NCBI GenBank assembly: GCA_036476315.1
Contig: JAZGBI010000002.1
Coordinates: 1-54,926 of the forward strand
Direction of reading: 5' to 3'
Source of the DNA: Candidatus Neomarinimicrobiota bacterium
GTDB taxonomy: Bacteria; Fidelibacterota; Marinisomatia; Marinisomatales; S15-B10
DNA: 54,926 nucleotides
Each line of letters opens with the position of its first letter. The first letter of the stretch is position 1. The translations under genes were made by a program, and so were the position numbers. Below, piece by piece: positions 8,007 through 15,326 of the stretch. A model generated the notes under the pieces. That model was not told the DNA's origin. It did no database searches and saw only the letters and a program-made list of their open reading frames with translations.

Positions 8007-9905
8007 CTAGCCAAACAGTGTTCTATCCATGAACAGAATGGCAAGGAGGGCGGGGAGATAAAGAACGGAAGCCAGGAGGAGTCTTTTCACGGTGCTGTTT
8101 TTCCTGCGGAGAGCCGCATCGACTCCCACCAGGAGAAAAGCGATCCCCAGAATGGCCGCACCGTAGAAATAGGTTTTCCCGGCCGGGCCGGCCAGGGATA
8201 ACATGAGACTCCAGAGAGTCAGGGCGGCACAACACGCGACGACGTACAGGAATGTCACCGTACCCCTTTCATCAACGACAGGCAGCATCTTGAATCCAGC
8301 CCGTCGGTAGTCCTTTCGATATATCCGAGCGATGGAGAAAAAATGAGGGATCTGCCACAGAAGAAGTATTCCGAAGAGGATCCATGCCGCCGGGCTGACC
8401 TGTTCCCCCACGGCAAGCCATCCCCCTATGGGAGGAAGGGCGCCGGGAATTGCACCAATCAAGGTATTCCATACCGTTTTTCTCTTTAGGGGTGTGTAGA
8501 CGAACAGATACAGAAGCAGCGTCGCGAAGGCCAGACCCGCAGTTGCCAGATTTACGAAAACTGCCAGATGTACCGTTCCCACCAATGAAATGATGACACC
8601 GAACAGTAAGGCAGTTGCGGGAGTCACGTTCCCTGAAGGGATAGGCCTGGATCGAGTGCGATGCATCAGGGAATCATATTTCCATTCCAGGAATTCATTG
8701 AGTACGCCCACTCCTCCCGATGCCAGGGCCGACCCGAACAACAGATGCAGTAACAGCCATCGATTCTCCAGGACCGATTGACCGCTTTCCCCAGCGGCCA
8801 GATAGAAGCCGAGAAATGTGGCCACGAGGACGAGGCCCGTAATTCTGGGCTTGGTTAATTCCCATAGGCTTGATATGCGGGAGAGGACTCCGCGCACCCG
8901 AAGGGGTTGAGAGCCGTGCACCAGGCGGTAGCTCTTCAGACTCATAAGAACGGAGGTGCCCAGCATCAGCGCTCCCACCCAAACATGAAAGGTGGTCACC
9001 AGAGGCGATTTTGCCGTCCAGATGACGAATCCCGCAAGGAGAAGCTGGACTATCAAGAGGCTGTCAAAACAGAGTGTGAGAAGCAAAACGTTTCTGTTCG
9101 TCCGCTCATGACGAAAAACCAGGAAAGAGGTTCCCGCGATCCCGGACATAACCATCACCGCGCCGACGCGGTGGACAAAATGGAGAACAACCTGGTACAG
9201 GGTGACGGGATCGAGACCGAGCTCAAACCGCGCGGCATTGACGGAGTTCAGGAAATCTCCGTTGAATGGTGGAATGACCCTGCCGCCAGCCAGGGGAAAA
9301 TCGAGGATTGCGAGTCCTGAACCAGTATGACGCATGACGGCACCAAGAATCAACTGAACGAAAATGAGTGTGGCGGAGATCGCCGACCACCTGAGGAGCC
9401 TTTTTCTGTAAGGAGTGTCCGAGGATTCGGTCCCGGTTTGCCATTCCCGGGACATGAAATATGCGATGGCGATGGTGAGGCAAAAAAACGTCTGCGCCAG
9501 CACTCCGTGGGCGACGGATACGGCAGTGGGAAGCAAGAAAAGTACCGTAACGCCTCCCAGGATTCCCTGGGCGATCACCGTTAGAAGGGCGACGACCCCC
9601 AGCTTTTTCACCCATGGTCTCGGTTCAGACCTCCACAACCAGACGGCGAGAATGAGGATAAGCAGCCCCACGATCGAAGCGATGAGCCGGTGGGCATGTT
9701 CGTAGAGGATGCCCCCGACCATTTTGGACGGAGGAAATGTGAACATGAAGTGACCATACGTGTTTGGCCAGTCTGGTACCGCCAGGCCGGATCCCGTGCT
9801 GGTGACGAGACCTCCCGCGAATAGTAGAATCAGAGTCGAGAAACTTGCGAACTTGGAGAACCCTCGAAGCGTGAGACGGTGGGGCCCAGTTACCACTCTT
9901 CCCAT
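8007..9905 (-). CDS. ctaA-ctaB: Fused heme A synthase / protoheme IX farnesyltransferase (CtaA-CtaB)
   Basis: A 632-residue two-domain membrane enzyme for oxidase heme. Residues ~1-335 are a CtaA/COX15 heme A synthase with the four heme-site histidines in the contexts EHAHRL, VAHGVL, FVHRVG and TFHVWVG. Residues ~345-632 are a CtaB/COX10 heme O synthase with NEFLEWKYDSLMHRTRSRP (first Asp of the usual NxxxD pattern is Glu) and a second YRKDYRRAGFKMLPVV polar loop. One chain would thus turn heme B into heme O and then heme A. It overlaps the end of the oxidase subunit II gene by 16 bases, and its Shine-Dalgarno (GGAGGGGGAAGA) is read from the acidic-tail codons of that gene, implying translational coupling. 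Fusions of this kind are known in several phyla. Confidence 0.93.
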   Translation of the reverse strand: MGRVVTGPHRLTLRGFSKFASFSTLILLFAGGLVTSTGSGLAVPDWPNTYGHFMFTFPPSKMVGGILYEHAHRLIASIVGLLILILAVWLWRSEPRPWVKKLGVVALLTVIAQGILGGVTVLFLLPTAVSVAHGVLAQTFFCLTIAIAYFMSREWQTGTESSDTPYRKRLLRWSAISATLIFVQLILGAVMRHTGSGLAILDFPLAGGRVIPPFNGDFLNSVNAARFELGLDPVTLYQVVLHFVHRVGAVMVMSGIAGTSFLVFRHERTNRNVLLLTLCFDSLLIVQLLLAGFVIWTAKSPLVTTFHVWVGALMLGTSVLMSLKSYRLVHGSQPLRVRGVLSRISSLWELTKPRITGLVLVATFLGFYLAAGESGQSVLENRWLLLHLLFGSALASGGVGVLNEFLEWKYDSLMHRTRSRPIPSGNVTPATALLFGVIISLVGTVHLAVFVNLATAGLAFATLLLYLFVYTPLKRKTVWNTLIGAIPGALPPIGGWLAVGEQVSPAAWILFGILLLWQIPHFFSIARIYRKDYRRAGFKMLPVVDERGTVTFLYVVACCAALTLWSLMLSLAGPAGKTYFYGAAILGIAFLLVGVDAALRRKNSTVKRLLLASVLYLPALLAILFMDRTLFG

Positions 9906-10831
9906 TCTTCCCCCTCCTCTTCCCCCAACTCTTCCTTTTCTTTCAGGGCGAATCCCGCCTGTGATTTCCCCTCAATCGCCAGACTCTCGGCCTCCCCGGC
10001 GTTTCCGGCCTTGAGAGCCTCGATAGCTTTGGCCAGTGTCGCCTCAGCTTCGAAAGAGAGGTCATAGTCATCAATCTCTTTAACCAGCCCCAGGGCTGCC
10101 ATATAGGCTTCATAACCGCCGGGAGTATGAACGTGGACGAATCCTTTCATTTCATAGTGACTGTTACCGCACAGTTGAGCACATGCTACCTCCCAGGAGC
10201 CGGTTTGAGTAGGCGTAAACCAGACCGGCGTTCGCATTCCGGGGATGGCATCCTGCTTTACGCGCATAACGGGAATAGAGAGGCTGTGGATGACGTCCCT
10301 GGTGGAAAGATAAATCAGGCAGGGCTTGTTGACAGGAAGATGGAGATGGCCTTGAGTCGGAATAATGTCGTCATTGGCAGCGTCATCACTCCAGTCCAGT
10401 CCGATAAAATTCAATGCCTGATCGTCGATAAGATCGGGAGCCGTGCGGCCGAAGACATTATCCGGGCCGGGATAACGAATGTTCCACCTGAACTGCTGCG
10501 CCACCACCCGCACCACCTCGGCCTCACTTTCGTCGGGGATCCCTTCAACTCTGCTCGCCCAGACAGGGAAGGAAAGAGCAATCAGCAGCAGAGCCTCAAA
10601 AAGGACCACCCCAACTTCAACATAAGTGGAAAGATGACCCTTCACTCCAGCATAGTTTGCCTCGGGGTTCCTTGAGCGGCGGAATCGAAAGAGTGTGAAA
10701 ATGAAAAAGGTCCCCCACCCCACAAAGAGAGCGAACATAAGAACATGTACCCATCCAATGACAATGTCAACACCCTCTGCCTGAAGGGAATACGCCTCCG
10801 GGAGTCCCAACTTCTTCAGGAATTCAATCAC
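9890..10831 (-). CDS. coxB: Cytochrome c oxidase subunit II with acidic tryptophan tail
   Basis: A 313-residue subunit II carrying the CuA electron-entry site on the outer face of the membrane. Two transmembrane helices lie at ~26-48 and ~70-90. The cupredoxin domain follows with CuA ligands: His in VIHSLSIPV and C217, C221, H225, M228 in CAQLCGNSHYEM. There is no C-terminal cytochrome c domain, unlike caa3 oxidases, so an external donor is needed. Instead a ~60-residue tail is rich in Ala/Glu and ends GEEEGEEWEEW. The last residues of the octaheme cytochrome in this block end similarly. The start is GTG at 10831, overlapping the TGA of the preceding small gene (GTGA), a coupling signature. 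Confidence 0.93.
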   Translation of the reverse strand: MIEFLKKLGLPEAYSLQAEGVDIVIGWVHVLMFALFVGWGTFFIFTLFRFRRSRNPEANYAGVKGHLSTYVEVGVVLFEALLLIALSFPVWASRVEGIPDESEAEVVRVVAQQFRWNIRYPGPDNVFGRTAPDLIDDQALNFIGLDWSDDAANDDIIPTQGHLHLPVNKPCLIYLSTRDVIHSLSIPVMRVKQDAIPGMRTPVWFTPTQTGSWEVACAQLCGNSHYEMKGFVHVHTPGGYEAYMAALGLVKEIDDYDLSFEAEATLAKAIEALKAGNAGEAESLAIEGKSQAGFALKEKEELGEEEGEEWEEW

Positions 10832-11106
10832 GATGATTTTATCTTTCCACCTGAAACAGGAGGCCCGCTCTGTTTTCTGGAGGTGTGCCGGGTCCTGCCT
10901 GCGAGATAGACGAAGAATGCTCCGAATCCTCCAAGAACAACGCCTGTCACGCTCAACAGGGTTATGATGGCAAGGTTGATTCCCTTTGAAATGGGATCAC
11001 CCGGATCGCCAAAGCAGACAGCGCAGGCAAGGGTTACGTGAGGGATCAATAGACACGTCACTCCCACCAGCAAAGAAAAAGCCCGCAGAGGCCTCGTCTG
11101 TCTCAT
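10828..11106 (-). CDS. Small exported membrane protein with CAVCFGDP motif
   Basis: A 92-residue protein of unknown function inside the oxidase operon. It has an N-terminal signal/anchor (residues ~8-27), then CAVCFGDPGDPISKG at 28-42, a second transmembrane helix (~44-68) and a basic tail. The CxxC lies just outside the first membrane segment and could bind metal or act as a redox dithiol. An oxidase-assembly role is an inference from position and the motif. The stop codon overlaps the GTG of coxB. Confidence 0.75.
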   Translation of the reverse strand: MRQTRPLRAFSLLVGVTCLLIPHVTLACAVCFGDPGDPISKGINLAIITLLSVTGVVLGGFGAFFVYLAGRTRHTSRKQSGPPVSGGKIKSS

Positions 11107-11113
11107 CTCGATT

Positions 11114-11314
11114 TCACAACTTCAAGAGTTTCTGAAAAACTTTTATTCCATAGACAACGAGAATGGCACCTGACAGAAGGGACACTATCCCCAACCACAA
11201 ATATTCCACACCGCTTGTCTGCTGCAAATAGGCGTGCAGACCCCATATTCCGAATCCAAAGGAAAACAGGATTGAGACCGTGATGAAAAAAATGTGGAAG
11301 ACCTTAAGGGACAT
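11114..11314 (-). CDS. Small two-helix membrane protein in oxidase operon
   Basis: A 66-residue protein with two predicted transmembrane helices (residues ~4-28 and ~37-58) and a lysine-rich C-terminus. It overlaps the end of the subunit IV-like gene by 11 bases and precedes the CAVCFGDP protein by 7 bases. No catalytic motif is visible. Position suggests an accessory oxidase subunit or assembly factor; the family is not one I recognise. Confidence 0.65.
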   Translation of the reverse strand: MSLKVFHIFFITVSILFSFGFGIWGLHAYLQQTSGVEYLWLGIVSLLSGAILVVYGIKVFQKLLKL

Positions 11315-11618
11315 CTTTTGCCCCCACGTTGGTCAGTGAATCCGAAAGAGGGAGGAATATCAATGCGAAGAAAAACACTACCGTTAACATGAGAATCAGG
11401 ATGATTAGTCGCCTCTCAGACGCCAAATGCATGAAGAAGCTGGCAACCAGCGACCCTTTCAGAACCGCGATGGAAAGAGCCACACCAAGAGCAAGTCCAA
11501 CGGCGAGCTCGAGAGACGCCACAGCCACCGTCAGAACGGTCAGCAAAGCCAGACCCCCAAAAACGGTAAAGTAGACCCGGGCATGTTTCCTTACTTCCTC
11601 ACCATTTTCTGCCATCAT
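11304..11618 (-). CDS. Cytochrome c oxidase subunit IV
   Basis: A 104-residue bacterial subunit IV (CyoD/CtaF-like) with three transmembrane helices at ~17-38, ~40-60 and ~70-92. The family signature around the second and third helices is visible as VASFFMHLASERRLIILIL. This subunit stabilises the subunit I/III core and has no cofactors. It follows coxC by 9 bases and overlaps the next small gene. Confidence 0.85.
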   Translation of the reverse strand: MMAENGEEVRKHARVYFTVFGGLALLTVLTVAVASLELAVGLALGVALSIAVLKGSLVASFFMHLASERRLIILILMLTVVFFFALIFLPLSDSLTNVGAKDVP

Positions 11619-11627
11619 GGTTTCTCC

Positions 11628-12221
11628 CTACAGCAGATACAGGGTGGGGAACAGGAATATCCACACCAGATCCACAAAATGCCAGTAAAGGCCCGCAATC
11701 TCAATCCGGTTTGTAAACCTGTCCGGTTCATTCTTCCACATTTTTTTCCCCCGGAACAAGAAGTATGCATTCACCAAAACTCCGCCCAAAACGTGAAGTC
11801 CGTGCAGTCCCGTCATGGTGTAGTAGAGAGCGAAATAGATGTTCGTGGACGGAATATGGGCATGATGAATCTTGGGTATATATTCCCAGAATATTTTCAC
11901 TATCAGGAAGATCAGTGCCAGAAAAACTGTCGACGTCAGGTAAACGCGAAAATTTTCAAAGTTGTTCATCCTCAACGATGCCCATGCCATCACCATGGTC
12001 ACGCTGGAAGCTATGAGCACCATGGTGTTAGCTGTCCCTATGAGCACGCTCACCTCTTCCGACTGAGCCGGCCACGAAGACGCACCGGTCCGAAGGAGGA
12101 TGTAGGCCGAAAACATCGCCCCGAACAACATAAGTTCCGACGCAAGGAACAGCCAGATTCCCAACTTTGGATTGGTCAGTCCCGTATCGTCGCGCGCCTC
12201 TACCGTGTAGGGGATTTCCAT
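11628..12221 (-). CDS. coxC: Cytochrome c oxidase subunit III
   Basis: A 197-residue, five-helix subunit III of a heme-copper oxidase, the short bacterial form lacking the first two helices of the mitochondrial protein. Diagnostic segments are KLGIWLFLASELMLFG near residue 20, GLHGLHVLGG near 140 and the C-terminal YWHFVDLVWIFLFP. It sits 6 bases after coxA in the same operon. Confidence 0.93.
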   Translation of the reverse strand: MEIPYTVEARDDTGLTNPKLGIWLFLASELMLFGAMFSAYILLRTGASSWPAQSEEVSVLIGTANTMVLIASSVTMVMAWASLRMNNFENFRVYLTSTVFLALIFLIVKIFWEYIPKIHHAHIPSTNIYFALYYTMTGLHGLHVLGGVLVNAYFLFRGKKMWKNEPDRFTNRIEIAGLYWHFVDLVWIFLFPTLYLL

Positions 12222-12227
12222 GTTCCT

Positions 12228-13958
12228 TTACGATTCTCCCGGTTCATTTTGGGGGAAAAACTCCTTCACCGCTCCCCCGACGGGAACGTTGTATTCATAG
12301 GCAGACCGATAAACCTCAGGCACTTGAGTAAAATTGCCGTGTGCCACAGGAGGTGAAGGTGCCGCTGCCCATTCCAGGGTGGTCGCCTCCCAGGGATTGG
12401 ATGACACTTCCTTCCCCTTCCTGATGCTCAATATCAGATTAACAATAAAGGGGATTTGGGAAAGAGAGAGAAGGATTGCTGAGACGGTCATGAATTTGTT
12501 CCAATGGAGGACGGGCTGTGCGTGCAGGTATGCAAGTCCGCCGTCGTAGAGCCTTCTCGACACGCCAGCCAGGCCCTGAACAAACATGGGCATGAATACC
12601 CCATTCATAAAGATGATTGAACTCCAGAAGTGGATCCTTCCCAGTCGTTCATTCATTTTTCTTCCAGTTACTTTGGGAAACCAATAGTAGATACCTGCGA
12701 AAAGTGCGAAGATGGTTCCTGGTGCCACGACGTAGTGGAAGTGCCCAATGACGTAGTAGGTATCGTGGAGATGGATGTCTGAGGATGCAAGTCCCAGCGG
12801 CAGTCCGGTGAGACCACCAATGCCAAACATGGGAAGAAAACCGAGGGCGAAGAGCATGGGCGTTGTGAACCTTATGGATCCACCCCACAGCGAAATGAAG
12901 AGGGCGGAAAGGATAATCACCGACGGAATTGAAATGATCATTGTAGTGGTCTGGAAAAACGCTGCCATGGTGGTCCCCATCCCCGTGAGGAACATATGGT
13001 GTGCCCAGACAATAAAGGACATGAAGCCGAGAAAGATGACTGAATAAACCATGGAACGGTAACCCCACAACGGTCTACGGGCGTTGTTTGCTATGATCTC
13101 CCCCACGATACCCAGGGCGGGTAGAATCAAAACATACACTTCAGGATGAGCCAGAAACCAGAAGAGATGCTGCCACAGAAGGGGACTGCCTCCTCCGCTC
13201 GCCTCCAGTACCTCGCCACCGACGTACAATCCGGAGGGCAAAAAGAAGCTTGTTCCGGCCAGCCTGTCCATGAGCTGGAGGAATGCTGCTGCCTCCAGCG
13301 GGGGAAAGGCTAGAAGCAGGAGAAACGCCGTCACGAACTGGGCCCAGACAAAGAACGGCAGCCGCATCCACGTGAGTCCTCGAGTTCGGAGCTGAATTAC
13401 CGTGGTAATGAAATTAATGGAACCCAGGAGTGAGGAGGTGATGAGGAGTGCCATTCCCACCAGCCATACCGTCTCACCCGTATTGGCGATTACTGAGAGG
13501 GGGGGATAGGACGTCCAACCCGATGAGGCGGCACCTGTGGGCAAGAAAAAACTTGCAAGCATGGTCACGCCGCCAAGAAAATACGCCCAGTAGCTGGCCA
13601 TGTTGATCCTGGGAAAAGCCATGTCGGGAGCGCCAATCTGGAGAGGGAGAACATAGTTACCAAATCCGCCCACAGCAAGAGGGACCACCCCCAGGAAAAT
13701 CATAATGGTCCCGTGCATGGCACCAAAAGAGTTATATAGATCCGGTGTCAGAATTCCGCTTTCGGAGAGCAGTGACCCAACGACAGGCACCACTTCACCC
13801 GGGTATGCGAGCTGCCACCTCATGATGAGCATCAGGATAAAGCCAAAAAGGAGGAAAACCAGAGCTGTGACGGCATATTGCAGGCCGATGACCTTGTGGT
13901 CTACTGAAAAGATGTATCGTCGCCAGAATTTCTGTCGTTGATTCGCTTGATCAGTCAC
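12228..13958 (-). CDS. coxA: Cytochrome c oxidase subunit I (A-type heme-copper oxidase)
   Basis: The 576-residue catalytic subunit reducing O2 to water and pumping protons. Twelve helices are expected. Ligand motifs seen: FGAMHGTIM (low-spin heme His), LAHPEVYVLILP (CuB His with the cross-linked Tyr, and the D-channel Glu of A1-type enzymes), WAHHMFLTGM (two CuB His) and HDTYYVIGHFHYV (high-spin and low-spin heme His). The A1-type assignment rests on the HPEVY Glu; the residue before it is Ala rather than the more common Gly. It follows the Rrf2 regulator gene by 24 bases and should be under the promoter at 14462-14490. Confidence 0.96.
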   Translation of the reverse strand: MTDQANQRQKFWRRYIFSVDHKVIGLQYAVTALVFLLFGFILMLIMRWQLAYPGEVVPVVGSLLSESGILTPDLYNSFGAMHGTIMIFLGVVPLAVGGFGNYVLPLQIGAPDMAFPRINMASYWAYFLGGVTMLASFFLPTGAASSGWTSYPPLSVIANTGETVWLVGMALLITSSLLGSINFITTVIQLRTRGLTWMRLPFFVWAQFVTAFLLLLAFPPLEAAAFLQLMDRLAGTSFFLPSGLYVGGEVLEASGGGSPLLWQHLFWFLAHPEVYVLILPALGIVGEIIANNARRPLWGYRSMVYSVIFLGFMSFIVWAHHMFLTGMGTTMAAFFQTTTMIISIPSVIILSALFISLWGGSIRFTTPMLFALGFLPMFGIGGLTGLPLGLASSDIHLHDTYYVIGHFHYVVAPGTIFALFAGIYYWFPKVTGRKMNERLGRIHFWSSIIFMNGVFMPMFVQGLAGVSRRLYDGGLAYLHAQPVLHWNKFMTVSAILLSLSQIPFIVNLILSIRKGKEVSSNPWEATTLEWAAAPSPPVAHGNFTQVPEVYRSAYEYNVPVGGAVKEFFPQNEPGES

Positions 13959-13982
13959 GTCACTCTCACCCGATAAAATGAC

Positions 13983-14432
13983 CTATTCTCTGGGGACTCC
14001 TGCTGGATTCAGCGCCTCAGATACGGAAATATCTTGAAAGGTTACACTGGCCAGAAGCGATTCGATCTCCCCCTGGAGATAAGCCATCTTCGAAACGATA
14101 GAATGACACACAGGTAGACGACCACAATCGTCGTAGTCCTCAGCAAGACATTCTACCATCTTCGATCTTCCATCAATCGCTTCGATAACATCAAGAAAGG
14201 TAGTCTCCGATGCGGGCCTCCTCAGTGAATAGCCCCCTCTTGCCCCCCTGGTTGAGCTCAAGATGTTCGCCCGGACAAGCTTCTGCAGAATCTGCGATAG
14301 AAACTCCCGCGGGAGGCTGAGTGATTCCACCAACTCGGACTTGCTCCTTATGTCGACACCTGAACTTTTCGCACTGGTCGCGAGATATCCCACGGCAAGG
14401 ATGGCGTAATCTGCTGCCTTACTAATCCCCAT
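13983..14432 (-). CDS. Rrf2-family regulator with Fe-S cysteines, first gene of the oxidase operon
   Basis: A 149-residue winged-helix regulator. Residues 1-75 contain the Rrf2 DNA-binding domain (MGISKAADYAILAVGYLA; LPREFLSQILQKLVRANIL; STRGARGGYSLRRP). Cysteines C95, C103 and C109 are spaced like the cluster ligands of IscR/NsrR proteins, so a 2Fe-2S or 4Fe-4S cluster sensing oxygen, NO or iron status is likely. It is the promoter-proximal gene of the cytochrome oxidase operon, with a perfect inverted repeat upstream. Autoregulation together with control of oxidase genes is an inference. Other Rrf2 members act without clusters, but the three cysteines make that less likely here. Confidence 0.92.
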   Translation of the reverse strand: MGISKAADYAILAVGYLATSAKSSGVDIRSKSELVESLSLPREFLSQILQKLVRANILSSTRGARGGYSLRRPASETTFLDVIEAIDGRSKMVECLAEDYDDCGRLPVCHSIVSKMAYLQGEIESLLASVTFQDISVSEALNPAGVPRE

Positions 14433-14461
14433 GGTCGTTGAGGTCCTGAGACCCGGAGTGT

Positions 14462-14490
14462 ATATTACAGGTTCAGCAGATCGGAGTCAA
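14462..14490 (-). promoter_or_regulatory. Sigma-70-type promoter of the rrf2-cox operon
   Basis: Reading on the minus strand, TTGACT (14490-14485) and TAATAT (14467-14462) are separated by exactly 17 bases. Transcription would begin near 14455, giving a short leader before the ATG at 14432. It is the best-matching promoter seen in the window. Confidence 0.75.
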
Positions 14491-14497
14491 GGAAATA

Positions 14498-14516
14498 GTG
14501 TACTATTTCAGTACAC
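14498..14516. promoter_or_regulatory. Candidate Rrf2 operator
   Basis: A perfect inverted repeat, GTGTACT-ATTTC-AGTACAC (7-base arms, 5-base spacer), lies 7 bases upstream of the -35 box of the rrf2-cox promoter. Spacing and symmetry suit a dimeric Rrf2 protein. Placement upstream of the -35 suggests activation or upstream binding rather than simple occlusion. Binding is inferred. Confidence 0.6.
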
Positions 14517-14567
14517 ATTATTCCTGATTGGGAGAATTCTGATTGATCCGACTGAAGAATCCCGCGG

Positions 14568-15293
14568 CTACTTTTTCTTGCCGGGGCGGGTAAACTTGAA
14601 ATCGACAGTTGCCGTTTCTTCGTCCTTCACCGTCACCGTGGCCGTCCGAGTTCTCAATCTCTCGTGCCAGGCCTCAACGGTGTATTTACCGGGGGGGAGG
14701 TTCTTTATCTCAAAAACGCCATCCTCACCGGTAACGGCAAAATAGGGGTGGTTCAGCACACCTGCGTACGAGCCCATCCACGGGTGGACATCGCACTTGA
14801 TCCTCACCATGATTTCGGGCTGATCGAACGTTTTCGTTATCTTTTTGCGGACGGCGGGCATCGCCTCGTTAAAACTCCGGTTTGCTTTCGCAACGGCGTG
14901 AACGTTGTGAAGGGTGCCGTCGCTATTTAGAACCTCAAGAGGCTGGGACGCCTGAATGCCGAAAATATGGGGACTGTAAATGCACCCTTTCTGGTCCAGA
15001 ACAACGGGATTTTCAGGTACGGGAAACGACTTATCTCCCAGGCCTTCCTTTATGTAGACGAATACGTTCCCCACTTCGCCCTTCTCTCCCACAAGAAGCC
15101 ACTCTGAACGAATGGGAGATTCATGCTTCGCCTGACAAATAGGATCGGCCCCCATCCTGATGGCTTTCATCCGTGGTACCGATCCTTCGTACGTGACCGC
15201 ACCCGTGATCTTCCCACCACTGTAAAGATGACTGACCGCCAACATTAGGGCTAAGACTATCGATAACTTCTCACTCAGCCGACTCGTTACCAT
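14568..15293 (-). CDS. Exported plastocyanin-like (cupredoxin) protein
   Basis: A ~241-residue protein. The ATG at 15293 is preferred over the GTG just before it because GGAGGG lies 4 bases upstream. It has a signal peptide or anchor (~8-25), then a beta-sandwich. Candidate copper ligands are HNVH in GTLHNVHAV and KCDVHPWMGSY (Cys, His, Met in the type-1 order). A C-terminal regulatory-like segment has FEIKNLPPGKYTVEAWHE. The protein ends RPGKKK, a basic tail. Proteins with this CxxH, HN and CDVHPWM pattern occur beside respiratory complexes. A role as soluble or tethered electron carrier between the bc complex and oxidase is inferred from location 30 bases after the octaheme gene. It could instead be a structural cupredoxin. 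Confidence 0.75.
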   Translation of the reverse strand: MVTSRLSEKLSIVLALMLAVSHLYSGGKITGAVTYEGSVPRMKAIRMGADPICQAKHESPIRSEWLLVGEKGEVGNVFVYIKEGLGDKSFPVPENPVVLDQKGCIYSPHIFGIQASQPLEVLNSDGTLHNVHAVAKANRSFNEAMPAVRKKITKTFDQPEIMVRIKCDVHPWMGSYAGVLNHPYFAVTGEDGVFEIKNLPPGKYTVEAWHERLRTRTATVTVKDEETATVDFKFTRPGKKK

Positions 15294-15326
15294 CACTCCC
15301 TCCTCTCATTAGAAATCTTCCTCCCA

